A DNA stretch of 64,000 bases from Dama dama (Eukaryota > Chordata > Mammalia > Artiodactyla > Cervidae), in contig NC_083701.1 in the NCBI RefSeq assembly GCF_033118175.1, positions 67,665,001-67,729,000 on the forward strand, given 5' to 3'. The notes under the pieces are model-generated. The model was not told the origin of the DNA, searched no databases, and saw only the letters and a program-made list of their open reading frames with translations. Position numbers and translations under genes: made by a program. This document shows positions 46,031 to 56,978 of the stretch, piece after piece. Every line of letters begins with the position of its first letter. Position 1 is the first letter of the stretch.

Positions 46031-46754
46031 GGTAGTGGTAAGTCAATTTATACCTGTGTTAACATTCATAAAACTGTGCACTAAGAGAAAATGTTGATTT
46101 TGCTGCATGATAATTGTTAACAATAAAAAATAAATACTTTAAAAATTGGTGAGATGATATTAAATATAGTAGTGAAGTGGATCCTGTCTTTGTAGGAATA
46201 TCATTGGTAATACGTTATGCAGATATTAAGCATCATTTTACTGTTTAATGATATGGGAAATGTATTCAAAATAATATATGAAAAGAGGAGAATAAAAAAC
46301 TACACCATATTTTCTGTATTAGAAGCATATTTTCCCTCAAAGAAGTATATGAAATCACTCTTTGTTTGAACACCCTCCCTTTGATCGGAAGGCCAGGAAC
46401 CTGGAGCCACCGCCCTTTAGTCCTTTCTGTCCTTGACTGTTGGGTTTGGGATTACAGCAGCTAGAATCCTTTCGGGGATAAAAAGTTGTTGGGCCAAGCA
46501 TTATGGGTCAATCATTTGTTTTCTTAGGAAAAAACCTTGATGGCTTCAGATAGTCAAAATTCACTTTGTGTATGTGCTGCCGAAGCGAGCACTCAAAATT
46601 CACTTTGTAAATCCATGAATGCCAATGCTGCACAAATGAATTATCTGAATTCTAGTAGTGACAGTGGTTTTTCAGACTTGTAGGAGACTGGTTTACCTGG
46701 CTTGAAGCTGTAGACATTTTTTGTTTGTTTGTTTGGTTTTTGGACATGTGTTTT
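46031..46754. other. intron stretch containing a U6 snippet
   Basis: No exon or large repeat. It contains the tiny U6-like insertion at 46570-46592, and a (TTTG)n tract near 46720-46735. Confidence 0.5.
46570..46592 (-). pseudogene. U6 snRNA 5'-end fragment with 16-base target duplication
   Basis: The minus strand reads the first ~22 bases of U6 snRNA (gtgctcgcttcggcagcaca...). Perfect 16-base repeats tcaaaattcactttgt at 46554-46569 and 46593-46608 flank it. No A-tail is present, so it looks like a tailless retropseudogene from the 5' end of U6, not a gene. Confidence 0.88.
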
Positions 46755-47062
46755 CTTCTCTCTTTAGTAAATATTTTCCAGTGAAATGGCTGGTTATAGT
46801 AGGTCTATGTTTAAATTTTTAGGAGTCTATCATACTGTTTTCCAAAGTTACTGTACTATTGTATATAGTACTATTCCTTCCAGTAGTGTGTGATATTTCT
46901 AGGCGCTCTATACTTGTTATTTCAGTTATAATTGACTTTACATTTTGATAACACTTAAGATAGTCAGTTTTGAAATTTTTAATCAAGTTAGTGTGTGGTG
47001 TTATCTCATGTTTTCAAACAACTTTATTGAGTTATAATTCACATTCCATGTAATTCACTCAT
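46755..47062 (-). repeat. ancient L1 fragment, antisense (left)
   Basis: Old L1 in reverse ('aaatggctggttatagtagg', 'atactgttttccaaagttactg'), running into 'caactttattgagttataattcacattcc', which a BovB stub interrupts. Confidence 0.6.
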
Positions 47063-47145
47063 TATATGACAGGGAGGCCTGGCGTGCTGCAGTTCATGGG
47101 GTCGCAAAGAGTCAGGCATGACTGAGTGACTGAACAAGAGCAACA
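47063..47145 (+). repeat. BovB 3'-terminal stub with target duplication
   Basis: About 80 bases of sense BovB 3' end (gggaggcctggcgtgctgca, catgactgagtgactgaac). The 12-base repeat taattcactcat at 47051-47062 and 47146-47157 flanks it. Confidence 0.88.
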
Positions 47146-47157
47146 TAATTCACTCAT

Positions 47158-48770
47158 ATAAAGTATATAATTCCTGATTTTTTAGTAGTGTATGTACAGT
47201 TATGTGCAGCTATCACCATAGTTTTAAGATGTTTTCAGTACTTCAAAAAGAAATCCTGTGCTCTCTAACTTTCAACCCCCATACCTCCTGCCCCTAGTCT
47301 CACCCTCATCTCCTAGCCCTAAGTGACCATTAAACTACTTTCTGTCTCTATAGACTTTCCTGTTCTGGACATTTCATATAAATGGAATCATGATCATGTA
47401 ATGTGTAGTCTTTTGTGATTGGCTTCTCTTACTTAACATAATGTTGTTAAGGTTTGTATGTGCGGTAGCATGTATCAGTGTTTTATTCCTTTAATGGCTG
47501 AATAATATTATGAATAATATCACTGATAATAATGTGATGTACCACAATTTGTTTATTCATTTGTTCATTGAATGGACATTTGTTTTGTTTCTACCTTTGG
47601 GCTATTATGAATAATACTGCTATAAACATTCATGTGCAAGTTTTTTTGTGTGGACATGTTTTTCTCTGTCTTGAGCATATACCTAGGAGTGGAATTGCTG
47701 GATCATATGGTGACTGTAATCTTTTGAAGAATTGTGAAACTGTTTTTTAAAGTGGCTGGACTATTTTACATCCCACCAGTAGTGAGTGTGGATTCCAGTT
47801 TCTTTGCATCTGCACCATACTTGCTTTTATCCATTTGAGACTAATCATCTTAGTAGATGTGAAGTGTATATTATGTTTTTTATTTGCATTTCTCAAATGG
47901 TTAATGATATTAAACATCTTTTTCTGTACTTACTGACTTTTGCTGACTTACTGACTTTCCTGAATTATCTGTTCATGTTTTTTTGCCCATTTTCTATCGA
48001 TTTGTTTGACTTTGTTTTCTTAATGGCATCCTTTAAAAATTTTGATAAAATTAAATATATATTTTATTTTTAATGTTTTATACATTTGTAGTCTAAGAAA
48101 CCTTTGCCTACTTCAAGATTACAGATATCTTCTACTACATTTTCTTGTAAAAGTTTGTAGTAAAATTTTACATTTAAGTCTATGATTCATTTTTTGTTAA
48201 ATTTTATGTACAGGGTGAGTTAATGGTTGATGTTCATCTTTTTTCTCTGTGACTGTCCAGTTAACTCAGCATTTGTTTGAAAAGGCTTATTCCCATTGAA
48301 TTTGTTTTGTCAACTTTGTTGATAATTAGTTGAAAATAAATTTGTTCTGCCAACTTTGTTGAAAAATAGTGGCCATACACAGTGGCCACTGTTACATTGC
48401 ATTGATCGTTGTGTCTTTTTCTAAAATACCAAAATATCTTCATTTTTGTTACATGATACTTAACTTTGAAATTAGATGGAATAAGTTATTAGTTCTCAGT
48501 CCTTTGTTTTTAGGTTCCCTGTGGATTTCTATGTAGACAGTTTTATCATATGCACATAGGTACAGTTTTACTACTTCTCTTCCTTTCTGATCTTTATACT
48601 TTTTGTTAATATTGCCTTATTGCATTGACTAAGACTTTCCAGGACAACACTGATTAGAAGTGGTGAAAATGGGGATTCTTTTTTTATTCCTAGTTTCAGG
48701 CCTTTTTCTTTTCCTATTTAAGTAGGTGGGTGTATTTTAAAAGAAAAAGTAATAATTTGGCTTTTGTTTT
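47158..48770 (-). repeat. ancient L1, antisense (right)
   Basis: Long reverse L1 3' region and ORF2 remnant: 'gttctggacatttcatataaatggaatcat', 'gaattgctggatcatatggtgac', 'ttttgcccattttctatcga', 'acctttgcctacttcaagatta', 'aatgttttatacatttgtagtc'. Includes a tandem-like repetition of gccaactttgttga at 48310-48362. Confidence 0.75.
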
Positions 48771-49199
48771 GTAAATTCTGTTGTTTTGATAGCTTTGGAG
48801 GTCAAGTGTGTATTTGGTAAAAGATACAAAAAAATAAAGAAAAAGATACAGTGAATAGCTCTTCAATAATGAGGGAATGAGATTTTCCTCTCTTCAGCTG
48901 GACTAAACTTATCTAGTCATTGAAAAATATAGTATACAAGTTAGGTGAGAAGCAAGAGCTAGGGCTCAGTATGAGGATGCTCTGTATTTCTCCCGGAAGT
49001 GCTCATGGTTAACTGCCAAGCGGAAAAGAAAGAATAAGACAGTAATAAGGGGAGATTTTGTCTTTAGTGTCAAGTGTGCTTAGAGTTAATAGATAAGAGT
49101 GTTTTTGCTTCAAAGCACTAAAAGCTACCATTATATAGAATATCATATACATACCTCTTAGCCTATTCTGCTGTTATTCTTTGTCTTATTATGTTTTGT
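48771..49199. other. RAD54B intron, nothing recognised
   Basis: AT-rich, no exon. Confidence 0.45.
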
Positions 49200-49420
49200 C
49201 TTTTTCAAGCTCTGTACTTTACATGAAATAAAATGTATAGCTCTGAATGATCCACGATGATTTCTGTTAAATGTATTCACCTATGCAACTATCACCCAGA
49301 ACAAGTTCTTCTTTCCTGGCCCTTTCCAGTCAATTTCCCATCTCCAGAGCCAGCAGCCACTTTCTGGTTTCTGTCACCATAAATCAGTTTCCCTGTTGCT
49401 GAAAAATTTTCTGTGTTAGA
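49200..49420 (-). repeat. probable ancient L1 fragment
   Basis: 'gtattcacctatgcaactatcacccagaaca' and 'ccagtcaatttcccatctcc' resemble old L1 3' UTR in reverse. Tentative. Confidence 0.45.
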
Positions 49421-50000
49421 CCCTTTGGATATGTTTTCGTAAGGTGATACTGGGAATGTTTTCAAGAAAAGTGTAGACTTTCATAAGGAACTTTTAATTT
49501 CCTGATCATATACTACTGAATTCTCAGAATCAGTGACCCAACCTGACAGCTCCCTAAGCTAGGAGACAAGAATATATTGATGAAATTTTAGTCTGATTGC
49601 TGCTTTAATGTTTTACCTTTGTTCTTATTGAAAAAGCTACAGATTTTTCTTTTAGAGAACTCTGTGATCTTGTATTACTTTTCCGTGATATATCTTGTCA
49701 TGTGATTTTAGGTATTTTTCCATGGATGCTGAAATTTTATTTTTAATTACTAGAGTTTTAAAATCTTACTAGTGATTATTATGTTTTTCTACTTCTACTA
49801 AGTTTGTATGATGATAAGAAATTTACATTCTGTTCTCGTGATAATGCTAGAAGCTGATATTTGAATTTCCCAGTTTATAACATATATATGAAAAAATACT
49901 TAATACAATCCAGTTTACTTGTGCTTTTATTTTGCTGAGTGATTTTATTAAATATTAATGTCATCTATAATAATTGGTTTTTATTTTGTTTATATTCTAG
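49421..50000. other. 3' end of the large RAD54B intron
   Basis: No repeat recognised. Ends with the acceptor ttatattctag (AG 49999-50000). Confidence 0.5.
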
Positions 50001-50195
50001 TTCATTCAGCCCCTAAAGAAATAACAGTGTCTAAGGGACAAGAAGAGAAACCTGATAGCCTAGTTAAATATTTCAGTGTTGTTTGGTGTAAAGCTTCAAA
50101 GAAAAAACACAAAAAGTGGGAAGGTGATGCTGTTCTTATTGTAAAAGGAAAGTCATTTACCTTAAAGGATTTGGAAGGCAAAGACATTGGAAGAG
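50001..50195 (+). CDS. RAD54B: RAD54B coding exon 3 (residues 102-167)
   Basis: A 195-base exon that completes the codon begun at 13210 (Val102) and reads HSAPKEITVSKGQEEKPDSL, then VKYFSVVWCKASKKKHKKWEG and GKSFTLKDLEGKDIG. This is the conserved region before the ATPase core of RAD54B, with a basic KKKHKK cluster that could help DNA contact or nuclear entry (inference). The donor gag|gtattg is weak (T at +4, T at +5). If unspliced, translation continues 12 codons into the intron (IVILPDVYDLV) and stops at 50233, giving a short protein. One base is left for the split Gly codon. Confidence 0.95.
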
Positions 50196-51291
50196 GTATT
50201 GTGATATTACCTGATGTTTATGATTTGGTCTAAAGTTAATATATGTATCTGACTACAAAATTGAAATGTAATTGTGTTTTATGAAAGTGTTCTTTCTTGA
50301 CTTTCATGTATAAATTATCTGATAAACATAAATTTATCTTGTAATAGCAAGTCTGACAGTCTTACATATACTCAGTGAGATGAATCTCATCCTATGGTAT
50401 CATTTTCTTTGAATATAAAATGATTAGCTAGATATATACAGTTATATTGGCATTTTTCTGAGATTAAGCAGTTTTTCTTTATGTGTTTTTCATCTTTTTT
50501 CTTTTTTTCCAGAATGCTGGGTATTAGGAGTAGAATGATATCTAACTTCAATGATACCTAATAAAAATTTGAAAATAGCAAGGAGATAATAGTTAGAGAT
50601 AACTTAGATTAATACATCTAAATTGGAGGTAACCGTTATTTCCATTATAAAACATTGCCAGCCTGATTTATTTGTATAAGTTAGCCCACAGAATCAGAGT
50701 ATGTAAAGTTATCATGGTCTTTTTACATGTCTCTTAAATTACTCTTCAATTCTGAGTGTGGCCCATAATTATAAAGTCTGTTCTACATGTTGAAAATAAC
50801 ATAGTTTGTAGTTTCAATAACTATGCTAGGGGTAAGCATTCAAAGAGGGTTATAGTTTGTAGTTTAGTAGGGACAGGGCAATGTAATTGATAATTAGGAA
50901 GCACTAAGATAATTGTTTCAATGAGAATGTTTGCTGAGTACGATAGGAGCATATATAGAAGGACCATGTAAATCAGCCTACGAGGCTAAGGGAAAGCTTC
51001 AAAGGAGTTATTGTTTAAGGTACTATGTGAGGGATGAGTAATTTTGTAGGGAATGAGAAAGGGGCATAGCATATGTACAGGTATAAGCAAGAGTGAATTT
51101 AAAAAACGACTTCAGTGTTTCAGGAATGTAGTATGCGAAGGGCAGTGACAGAGGGGCAAGGGTTGAGGCTGAATGGAATTATCTGTAATAGAATTTTTTA
51201 TTATGAAAATATTGAACAAATACCATATATCCAATATTATGCCTAGTGTTTAGAGAAATTAAAATTAGCAATATACATTCCATGTTAGTTA
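50196..51291. other. RAD54B intron, old repeat possible
   Basis: First third of a 3.3-kb intron. 50840-51180 is purine-rich and looks like an old, unassigned interspersed repeat. No exon. Confidence 0.4.
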
Positions 51292-51492
51292 AGGTGTTAG
51301 TAACTCAGTTGTGTCTGACTCTTTGCAGCCCCATGAACTATAGCCCACCAGGCTCCTCTGTCCATGGAATTCTCCAGGCAAGAATACTAGAGTGGGTTGC
51401 CATTCTCTTTTCTAGGGGATCTTACTGACCCAGGGATTGAACTCAGGTCTCTTGCATTGCAGGCAGATTCCTTACCATCTGAGCCACCAAGG
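51292..51492 (-). repeat. Bov-tA SINE
   Basis: Reverse Bov-tA (aactcagttgtgtctgactc, ggcaagaatactagagtggg, cattgcaggcagattcctta, ending ctgagccaccaagg). Confidence 0.88.
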
Positions 51493-51699
51493 ATTGAGGC
51501 TAAATTTTTTTGAGAACTTGTTTATACTTAATTAGTGAAATTATATTCTAAAGCCCCCTAGCAAGGAAAAAATTACCAAAATTACCCTGGAATATCTGTT
51601 ACCCATAACTATAGTATATATGGTTTTGAGTATGTGTAGTTTGGATTAATAATAAAATGATCTCTCAGTTGCAAGTAGTGGAAAAAAGTAGAATCACCT

Positions 51700-51860
51700 C
51701 TATACAAGTAGAATCACCTCTGGTGCTTTTAAAAAATGCCAGTGCTTAGGCCTTGATCTCTGAGGCTGTGATTATTTGGTCTGGATGATGGGGAGAGGGA
51801 CTGAACATCCATATATTTTAGGTTTCTGGATGACTCTCATATCCAGCAGGAGTTGAAAAT
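51700..51860. mobile_element. MER5A-like (hAT) remnant
   Basis: 'agaatcacctctggtgcttttaaaaaatgccag' to 'gagttgaaaatcactggttt' resembles a decayed MER5-type element. The termini are not clear. Confidence 0.45.
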
Positions 51861-53471
51861 CACTGGTTTAAAAAATTAATTTATTGGCTTTCAAAGTGAA
51901 AGCATCCAAATATAAGACTTGGTTGCTTAATTATAATGGTAATAAATATATCAACCTGGAGTTAAGCTTGCAAGTTGTCACCTATAATACAAGCAGTTTT
52001 TCTTTTAAATAATTTGGATATTCAGCATTTAAATATTATTACTATAAGAATAAACACTCTTAAGAACCTGAAGGCTGGAATGCTGAAATTGCTAATAGCT
52101 TGTGATAATATAGTCAGATTCAGTTGATTTCCATTCCACATACCCAGCAAAGAACAAGTGTGGGAAACAAAGTTCAAGAGTTTAAAGAAAATCTTCTGGA
52201 GATGAAGAGATGTTTGAGACAGTCATCACTAGGGAGCAAAGTGAAACAAGAGATTTTGGAGTTGCAGAGCCTCTTGAAGATGCCTCAAGATTAAATTTAT
52301 TCTTATCTCCCATTTTCATGTAATTAGTGGTAATTGGATTAATAGGGTTGGATTCAATATGAAGATAAAACAGTTATCTTCATTAATATGGAGAGGTCAG
52401 GACTGCTGTTGAATGAAACAGCTTGGGAAATGGAGGGCTGGGTCTTTTAGCATTTAGGAACACCAGCCAAATAACTATCTGGCTTCATCTTAGAGCTCTA
52501 TCCTAAGTAATTGAAAAACGTATATTATGTAGTTCCCAGTTGTCAGAGATTGTAATTATTAGCCCAGTGTTAATAGGGAATTGTAGCAATTTTCCAGCTA
52601 GTTTAAAAGGGGTGTGTAATGTTATCTAAAATATGATGATCTTAAGTTTTTGGTATACACAGTCTTGCCCCTCACAGTGGCACAAAAATCATGCATTTAA
52701 TGTTTCCAAGCGGAGGAGTATAAAATTCCCTCCCTCTATCTGATTAATGAGTTCATTTTAAGCAGACTGTGATAACTTACTCATATTTATATTGCATCAA
52801 CACCTTAGACATGGCAGCACCTAATAAATGGTCTGTTGAATTAATAATAATTCAAACAAGTGTGGTATTATAAAATATCCTACTTTTTATTCAAGAGCGA
52901 GAACTTGGGCGATCAGCAGCCTCTATGACAAACGTAGTTTTACTATGCTTTTGCAGGTGGAAGAGTACAGTGCTAGTTGTGTTAGAAATTGCTTCTGTTG
53001 CTAGTTCTTCACATTTCCACTTGTTTCTAAGTGGAAATAGAGCTGCCCTGGCATTTGTCTAGGTTGTTCACAAGAAAGGAGGGACCATACAGCTTAACCA
53101 AAACCCTTCTTCGCTTGATTTGCTATAGAGCAGATGGCAAAACTATGACTACAGTAGATTGTATTTTAAGTAATTAAAAACAAGCCTTGGCTATCTAAAC
53201 CTTACCTAATTTTTTAACTATATAATTATTTATTCCTTTTGATTTTTGCATGTGTGTATTTTTACTAAAAGGGTAAATTATATTTTTGTATATATTTTAT
53301 ACATAATATATATATATATTTTTATATATAATATAAATTATATGTATGAGGCTGTTTGCATTCAAAGTAGTTTTCATTCCGTACAGTTATAAGAAGAGAC
53401 TCTGGTTTTACTAATTAAGTCATCTTAGGGTGTCAATAAATTAAATTAATTTTTTCCTTCTCAATTTAAAG
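51861..53471. other. RAD54B intron, nothing firm
   Basis: No exon or young repeat. An AT tract (atatatatatttttatatata) lies near 53295-53342. Ends with the acceptor at AG 53470-53471 (caatttaaag), whose pyrimidine tract is weak but has tttttccttctc upstream. Confidence 0.5.
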
Positions 53472-53750
53472 GCACTGGATATAAATTGAAAGAGCTTGAA
53501 AAGATTGAAGAGGGTCAAACAATGATGATTGGTGGAAAAGAAATAGAAGTCATGGGTATCATCTCTCCAGATGATTTCAACAGTGGAAGATGTTTTCAGT
53601 TTGGAGGAGGATGTTCTGCTGTCTTAAGTTCTCAAGCTGCCAAGAAGTGTTTCTCTAACCCTTTCAAAAGTGTCTGTAAACTCAGTTCAAAGGAAAATAA
53701 ACAGAACAGTTTCCAAAACTGCAAACCACGCCATGACCCATATGCACCAA
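53472..53750 (+). CDS. RAD54B: RAD54B coding exon 4 (residues 167-260)
   Basis: A 279-base exon. The split codon G|GC gives Gly167, then TGYKLKELEKIEEGQTMMIG, GKEIEVMGIISPDDFNSGRC, a Ser/Cys-rich linker and CFSNPFKSVCKLSSKENKQN, ending KPRHDPYAP. This links the N-terminal region to the translocase core, as in mammalian RAD54B. The donor caa|gtaaga is strong. One base carries over to the next codon. Confidence 0.95.
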
Positions 53751-54302
53751 GTAAGATTTAAAAACTTAATTTGAGTTTTCTGTTTTTACTGTCTAAAGAT
53801 ATTTTGGTATGTGAATTTAAAGTTGAAATTTTGTTTTAACACTTTCAGGTAAAAGTATGTATCATTTTTCAGATATATAATCTGACATAAGGGATAATGT
53901 TGAAGCTGAATAATAATATAGTTTGAGAATTATTTCATAAGTAAATGTTCAATTGCAAGAGTATGGTAACCAAAATACATGTGTTGAAGGAAAATTGTGC
54001 AAATTATAGATGTATAGACACATACATGTGTATGATTTCAACAAAACCTGATATCTTTTGTAGGGAGAAAAATTGGTAAATTCATAAATTAGGAATATTT
54101 TTGAACTTCCATTTTGAAGATCACAAGTATTAGTAATTAGTGACTTAATTGAGTATTAAAATATTGAAAGGTGAAAAAAATATTAGAAGGTGAGATTTCA
54201 TGTAAAGAATTCAAATTTTATTCATGAGAATTCAATCCAATCAAGTTAATTTTCACATTAATGAATTTAATTTAAAAATTGCATCAAAAATAAAACCTAG
54301 TC
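53751..54302. other. RAD54B intron, nothing recognised
   Basis: AT-rich start of the 4.2-kb intron. No exon or repeat identified. Confidence 0.5.
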
Positions 54303-54317
54303 TGTTTATGACTTTTT

Positions 54318-54474
54318 TTTTTTCCATTTATTTTTATTAGTTGGAGGCTAATTACTTTACAATATTGTAGTGGTTTTTGTCATACATTGACATGAATCAG
54401 CCATGGATTTACATGTATTCCCCATCCTGATCCCCCCTCCCACCTCCCTCTCCACCCGATTCCTCTGGGTCTGG
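54318..54474 (-). repeat. L1-BT 3' end with 15-base target duplication
   Basis: Poly-T, then tttattagttggaggctaat, catacattgacatgaatcag and cctgatcccccctcccacct. Repeats tgtttatgacttttt at 54303-54317 and 54475-54489 are perfect, which points to a recent insertion. Confidence 0.92.
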
Positions 54475-54599
54475 TGTTTATGACTTTTTAAGATTTGATT
54501 GCTCAGTCAACAAGTATTTCTTGTGTACATTTTATACATTGGGCCCAGAGGTAAAACTCATTATAAAGCTTCTCATTTGGTGATGTGACAGACATAAAA

Positions 54600-54970
54600 T
54601 TTGAATTATATTGTCTGTGATTCATTTTGCCTAAAATTTTGTGTACAGGGTGAGTTAATGACGTTCATCTCTTTCCCTGTGGCAGTGTGTGTGCTCAGTT
54701 GTGTCTGTCTCTTTGTGACCCCATGGACTGCAGCCCGCCAAGCTCCTCTGTCCATGAAACTGTCAAAGCAAGAATACTGGAGCAGGTTGCCATTTCCTTC
54801 TCCAGGGGATCTTCCCAACCTAGGGTTCGAATTGTCCTCTCTTGCATCTACTGCATTGGCAGGTGGATTCTTTACCACTGTGCCATCTGGGAAGCGCTTT
54901 CCATGTGGATATCCAGTTAATTCAGCATGTGTTTGAAAAGACTTATTCCTATTGAATTTGTTTTGTTATG
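54600..54970 (-). repeat. ancient L1 fragment split by a Bov-tA
   Basis: Old reverse L1 ('gtctgtgattcattttgcctaaaattttgtgtacagggtgag') continues after a Bov-tA as 'ggatatccagttaattcagcatgtgtttgaaaagac'. Compare 48180-48300, which carries the same L1 segment. Confidence 0.65.
54683..54896 (-). repeat. Bov-tA SINE with target duplication
   Basis: Reverse Bov-tA (tgctcagttgtgtctgtctc, aagcaagaatactggagcag, ggcaggtggattctttacca). Flanks ctttccctgtgg (54671-54682) and ctttccatgtgg (54897-54908) differ by one base. Confidence 0.9.
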
Positions 54971-55077
54971 TGGAAGTTGGAGAATAGAGTAAGCTTTTCT
55001 CATAATGGTAGTAAAAATAAAAATATTGAAATAATTATAAAAATAACTCTTAAAATAGCTATAAATAGATGTATTAA

Positions 55078-55314
55078 GGGCTTCCCAAGTGGCTCTGGTG
55101 GTAAAGAATCTACCTGCCAATACAGGAGACATAAGAGACTCAGGGTTCAGCCCCTGGGTTGGGAAGATCCCCTGGAGGAGGGCATGGCCACCTACTTCAG
55201 TATTCTTGCCTGGAGAATCCCGTGGACAGAGGAACTTGGCGGGCTACAGTCCATAGGGTCACAAAGAGTTGGACATAACTGAAGGGACTTAGAATGCACG
55301 CATGCTTGCAAAAA
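55078..55314 (+). repeat. Bov-tA SINE, sense, with target duplication
   Basis: Sense head gggcttcccaagtggctctg, body cctggaggagggcatggcca, end agttggacataactgaaggg. The 7-base repeat gtattaa at 55071-55077 and 55315-55321. Confidence 0.88.
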
Positions 55315-55659
55315 GTATTAAAATAACTATTTTCCCCTCTTGCCATTTTGGAAACAGAATTTTTGAAATAAAAGGACCTTTTAGATAATTTAGACCAATC
55401 CCTTCACTTTGCATTTGAGGAAACTGAGTACCAGAAGCATGAACTGACTTGCTTAAAGTAGGTATTGGCATAATTTGGATTAAAACCCCCAAATTAAAAA
55501 TTCCTTGCTTTATTCTAGCTCATTTGAGACTTAATTGAAATTTAGAGTGTGGGAGTTTCTGCTTCTGATTTTTCTCTTTGTCTGAATATTTTGTCTGTCA
55601 CACTGGCTCATAAGCCTCCTTCTGTCCTTCATGCTTCTTTCTCTTTGCCTTCCTGTTAC

Positions 55660-55875
55660 ATAATAGAGAGCTGTGGTGAACCAAAAAGACCACTGTGCTT
55701 AGTCAAGGACCTGAGTTACAGACCTGCTTTTGCCACTAAACTACTGATTCTTCGATCAGTTGAGGTGGTCACTTACTTCACTAAATGTTTTGCCTCATGT
55801 AAAATGTGGGTTTTAACAACTACCATAGAGACTTAGAATGCCTGGTACATACTGTGTACAATAAATATTTGATAA
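55660..55875 (+). repeat. MIR SINE, sense
   Basis: 'gacctgagttacagacctgcttttgccac', 'cctcatgtaaaatgtggg' and 'gcctggtacatactgtgtacaataaatatt' match the MIR body and tail. Confidence 0.8.
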
Positions 55876-55925
55876 CTGAGTGAATGAAAAATTTTATTAT
55901 GATAATTTGTATATATGTGTACATG

Positions 55926-55954
55926 AGTGTGTGTGTGTGTGTGTGTGTGTGTGT
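55926..55954. repeat. (GT)n microsatellite
   Basis: About 14 GT units. Confidence 0.9.
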
Positions 55955-56274
55955 AAGCAAGCCCTTTTTGTAAGTGGTAAATACTTGATTATCCTCTCTC
56001 TTTTTAAATCTTGTTAAAGGTAGTACTAAGTTGTAGACTTAAAACTAAAGCAAGAGACATTTTGTTAGCATTAAATGATGCTTCATGATCATGAAGGGCA
56101 TCTAAAGATTTAAACTGATGTCCTATTGCTGTGGTGCTTTAGGTTTTATTTTTCTCAAAGCTTCATGCTTTGTTAGATGATTTATGATTCTATGGTCCTT
56201 GCTTGAGCTGTGAATCATCTTTTTCTCTGTTTTCTTTTTAATTCCCTTTGTCCTTTTTAACGAATGTTTTAAAA
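55955..56274. other. RAD54B intron, nothing recognised
   Basis: No exon or repeat identified. Confidence 0.45.
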
Positions 56275-56556
56275 GCTTTATTTATTTATTTGTAGCTGCA
56301 CTGAGCCTCAGTGCTGCCTGTGGGTTTCCTCCAGCTGCAGTGAGCAGGGGATGCTCGAGTGCGGTGTGCGGGCTTCTCATTGCAGCGGCTTCTCCTGTTC
56401 CTTACACTTGGGCCCTGAAATGCACGGGCTTCAGTCTTTGCAGAGCGTTTGCTCAGTTGCTCTGAGGCATGTGAGATCTTCCTGGACCAGGGGCCATACC
56501 TGTGTCCCCTGCATTGGCAGGTGGATTCTTAACTACTGGACCACCAGGGAGATCCT
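56275..56556 (-). repeat. CHR-2-type SINE
   Basis: Reverse CHR-2: (TTTA)n tail, 'cttctcattgcagcggcttc', 'gcatgtgagatcttcctgga', head ggaccaccagggagatcc. Confidence 0.88.
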
Positions 56557-56859
56557 CTTTTTGTTCTTTTTTTTTAAGAAAAAAAATGGGACCATTTCTT
56601 GGTTGGAAATGCACAAGGCATACACTCTTCTTTACTACTGGGATATGGAGGAAACTCAGGGGCTGAGTTTTCCGTTTTCACTCCCTAGTCCCCTACCTGC
56701 CAGGAATTTACCTCGAAAATGAGAGTTTCTTTTGGTTGCTCAGAAACCTGGGAAGATCCACAGAAAACCTTCCTCCAGGTAATTACTAGCAGTAAACATG
56801 ACCAGACTCTCATTTCTGTGACTATGTATTTCTACACTGATGGTTATTTATTAAATTCC

Positions 56860-56978
56860 CCGTTTTTTTTTTTTTTTTGGTTGCCCCATATAGCTTTTGT
56901 TCCTGGACCAGGATTTGAACCCGTGTCCTCAGCAGTGAAAGCACTGAGTCTTAACCACTGGACCACCAGGGGATTTCC
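56860..56978 (-). repeat. CHR-type SINE
   Basis: T-run of about 17, then a short body ('ttgttcctggaccaggattt') and head ctggaccaccaggggatttcc. Confidence 0.85.

Noticed and set aside
46570..46592. Functional U6 gene
   Set aside because: Only about 22 bases are present, without promoter or body.
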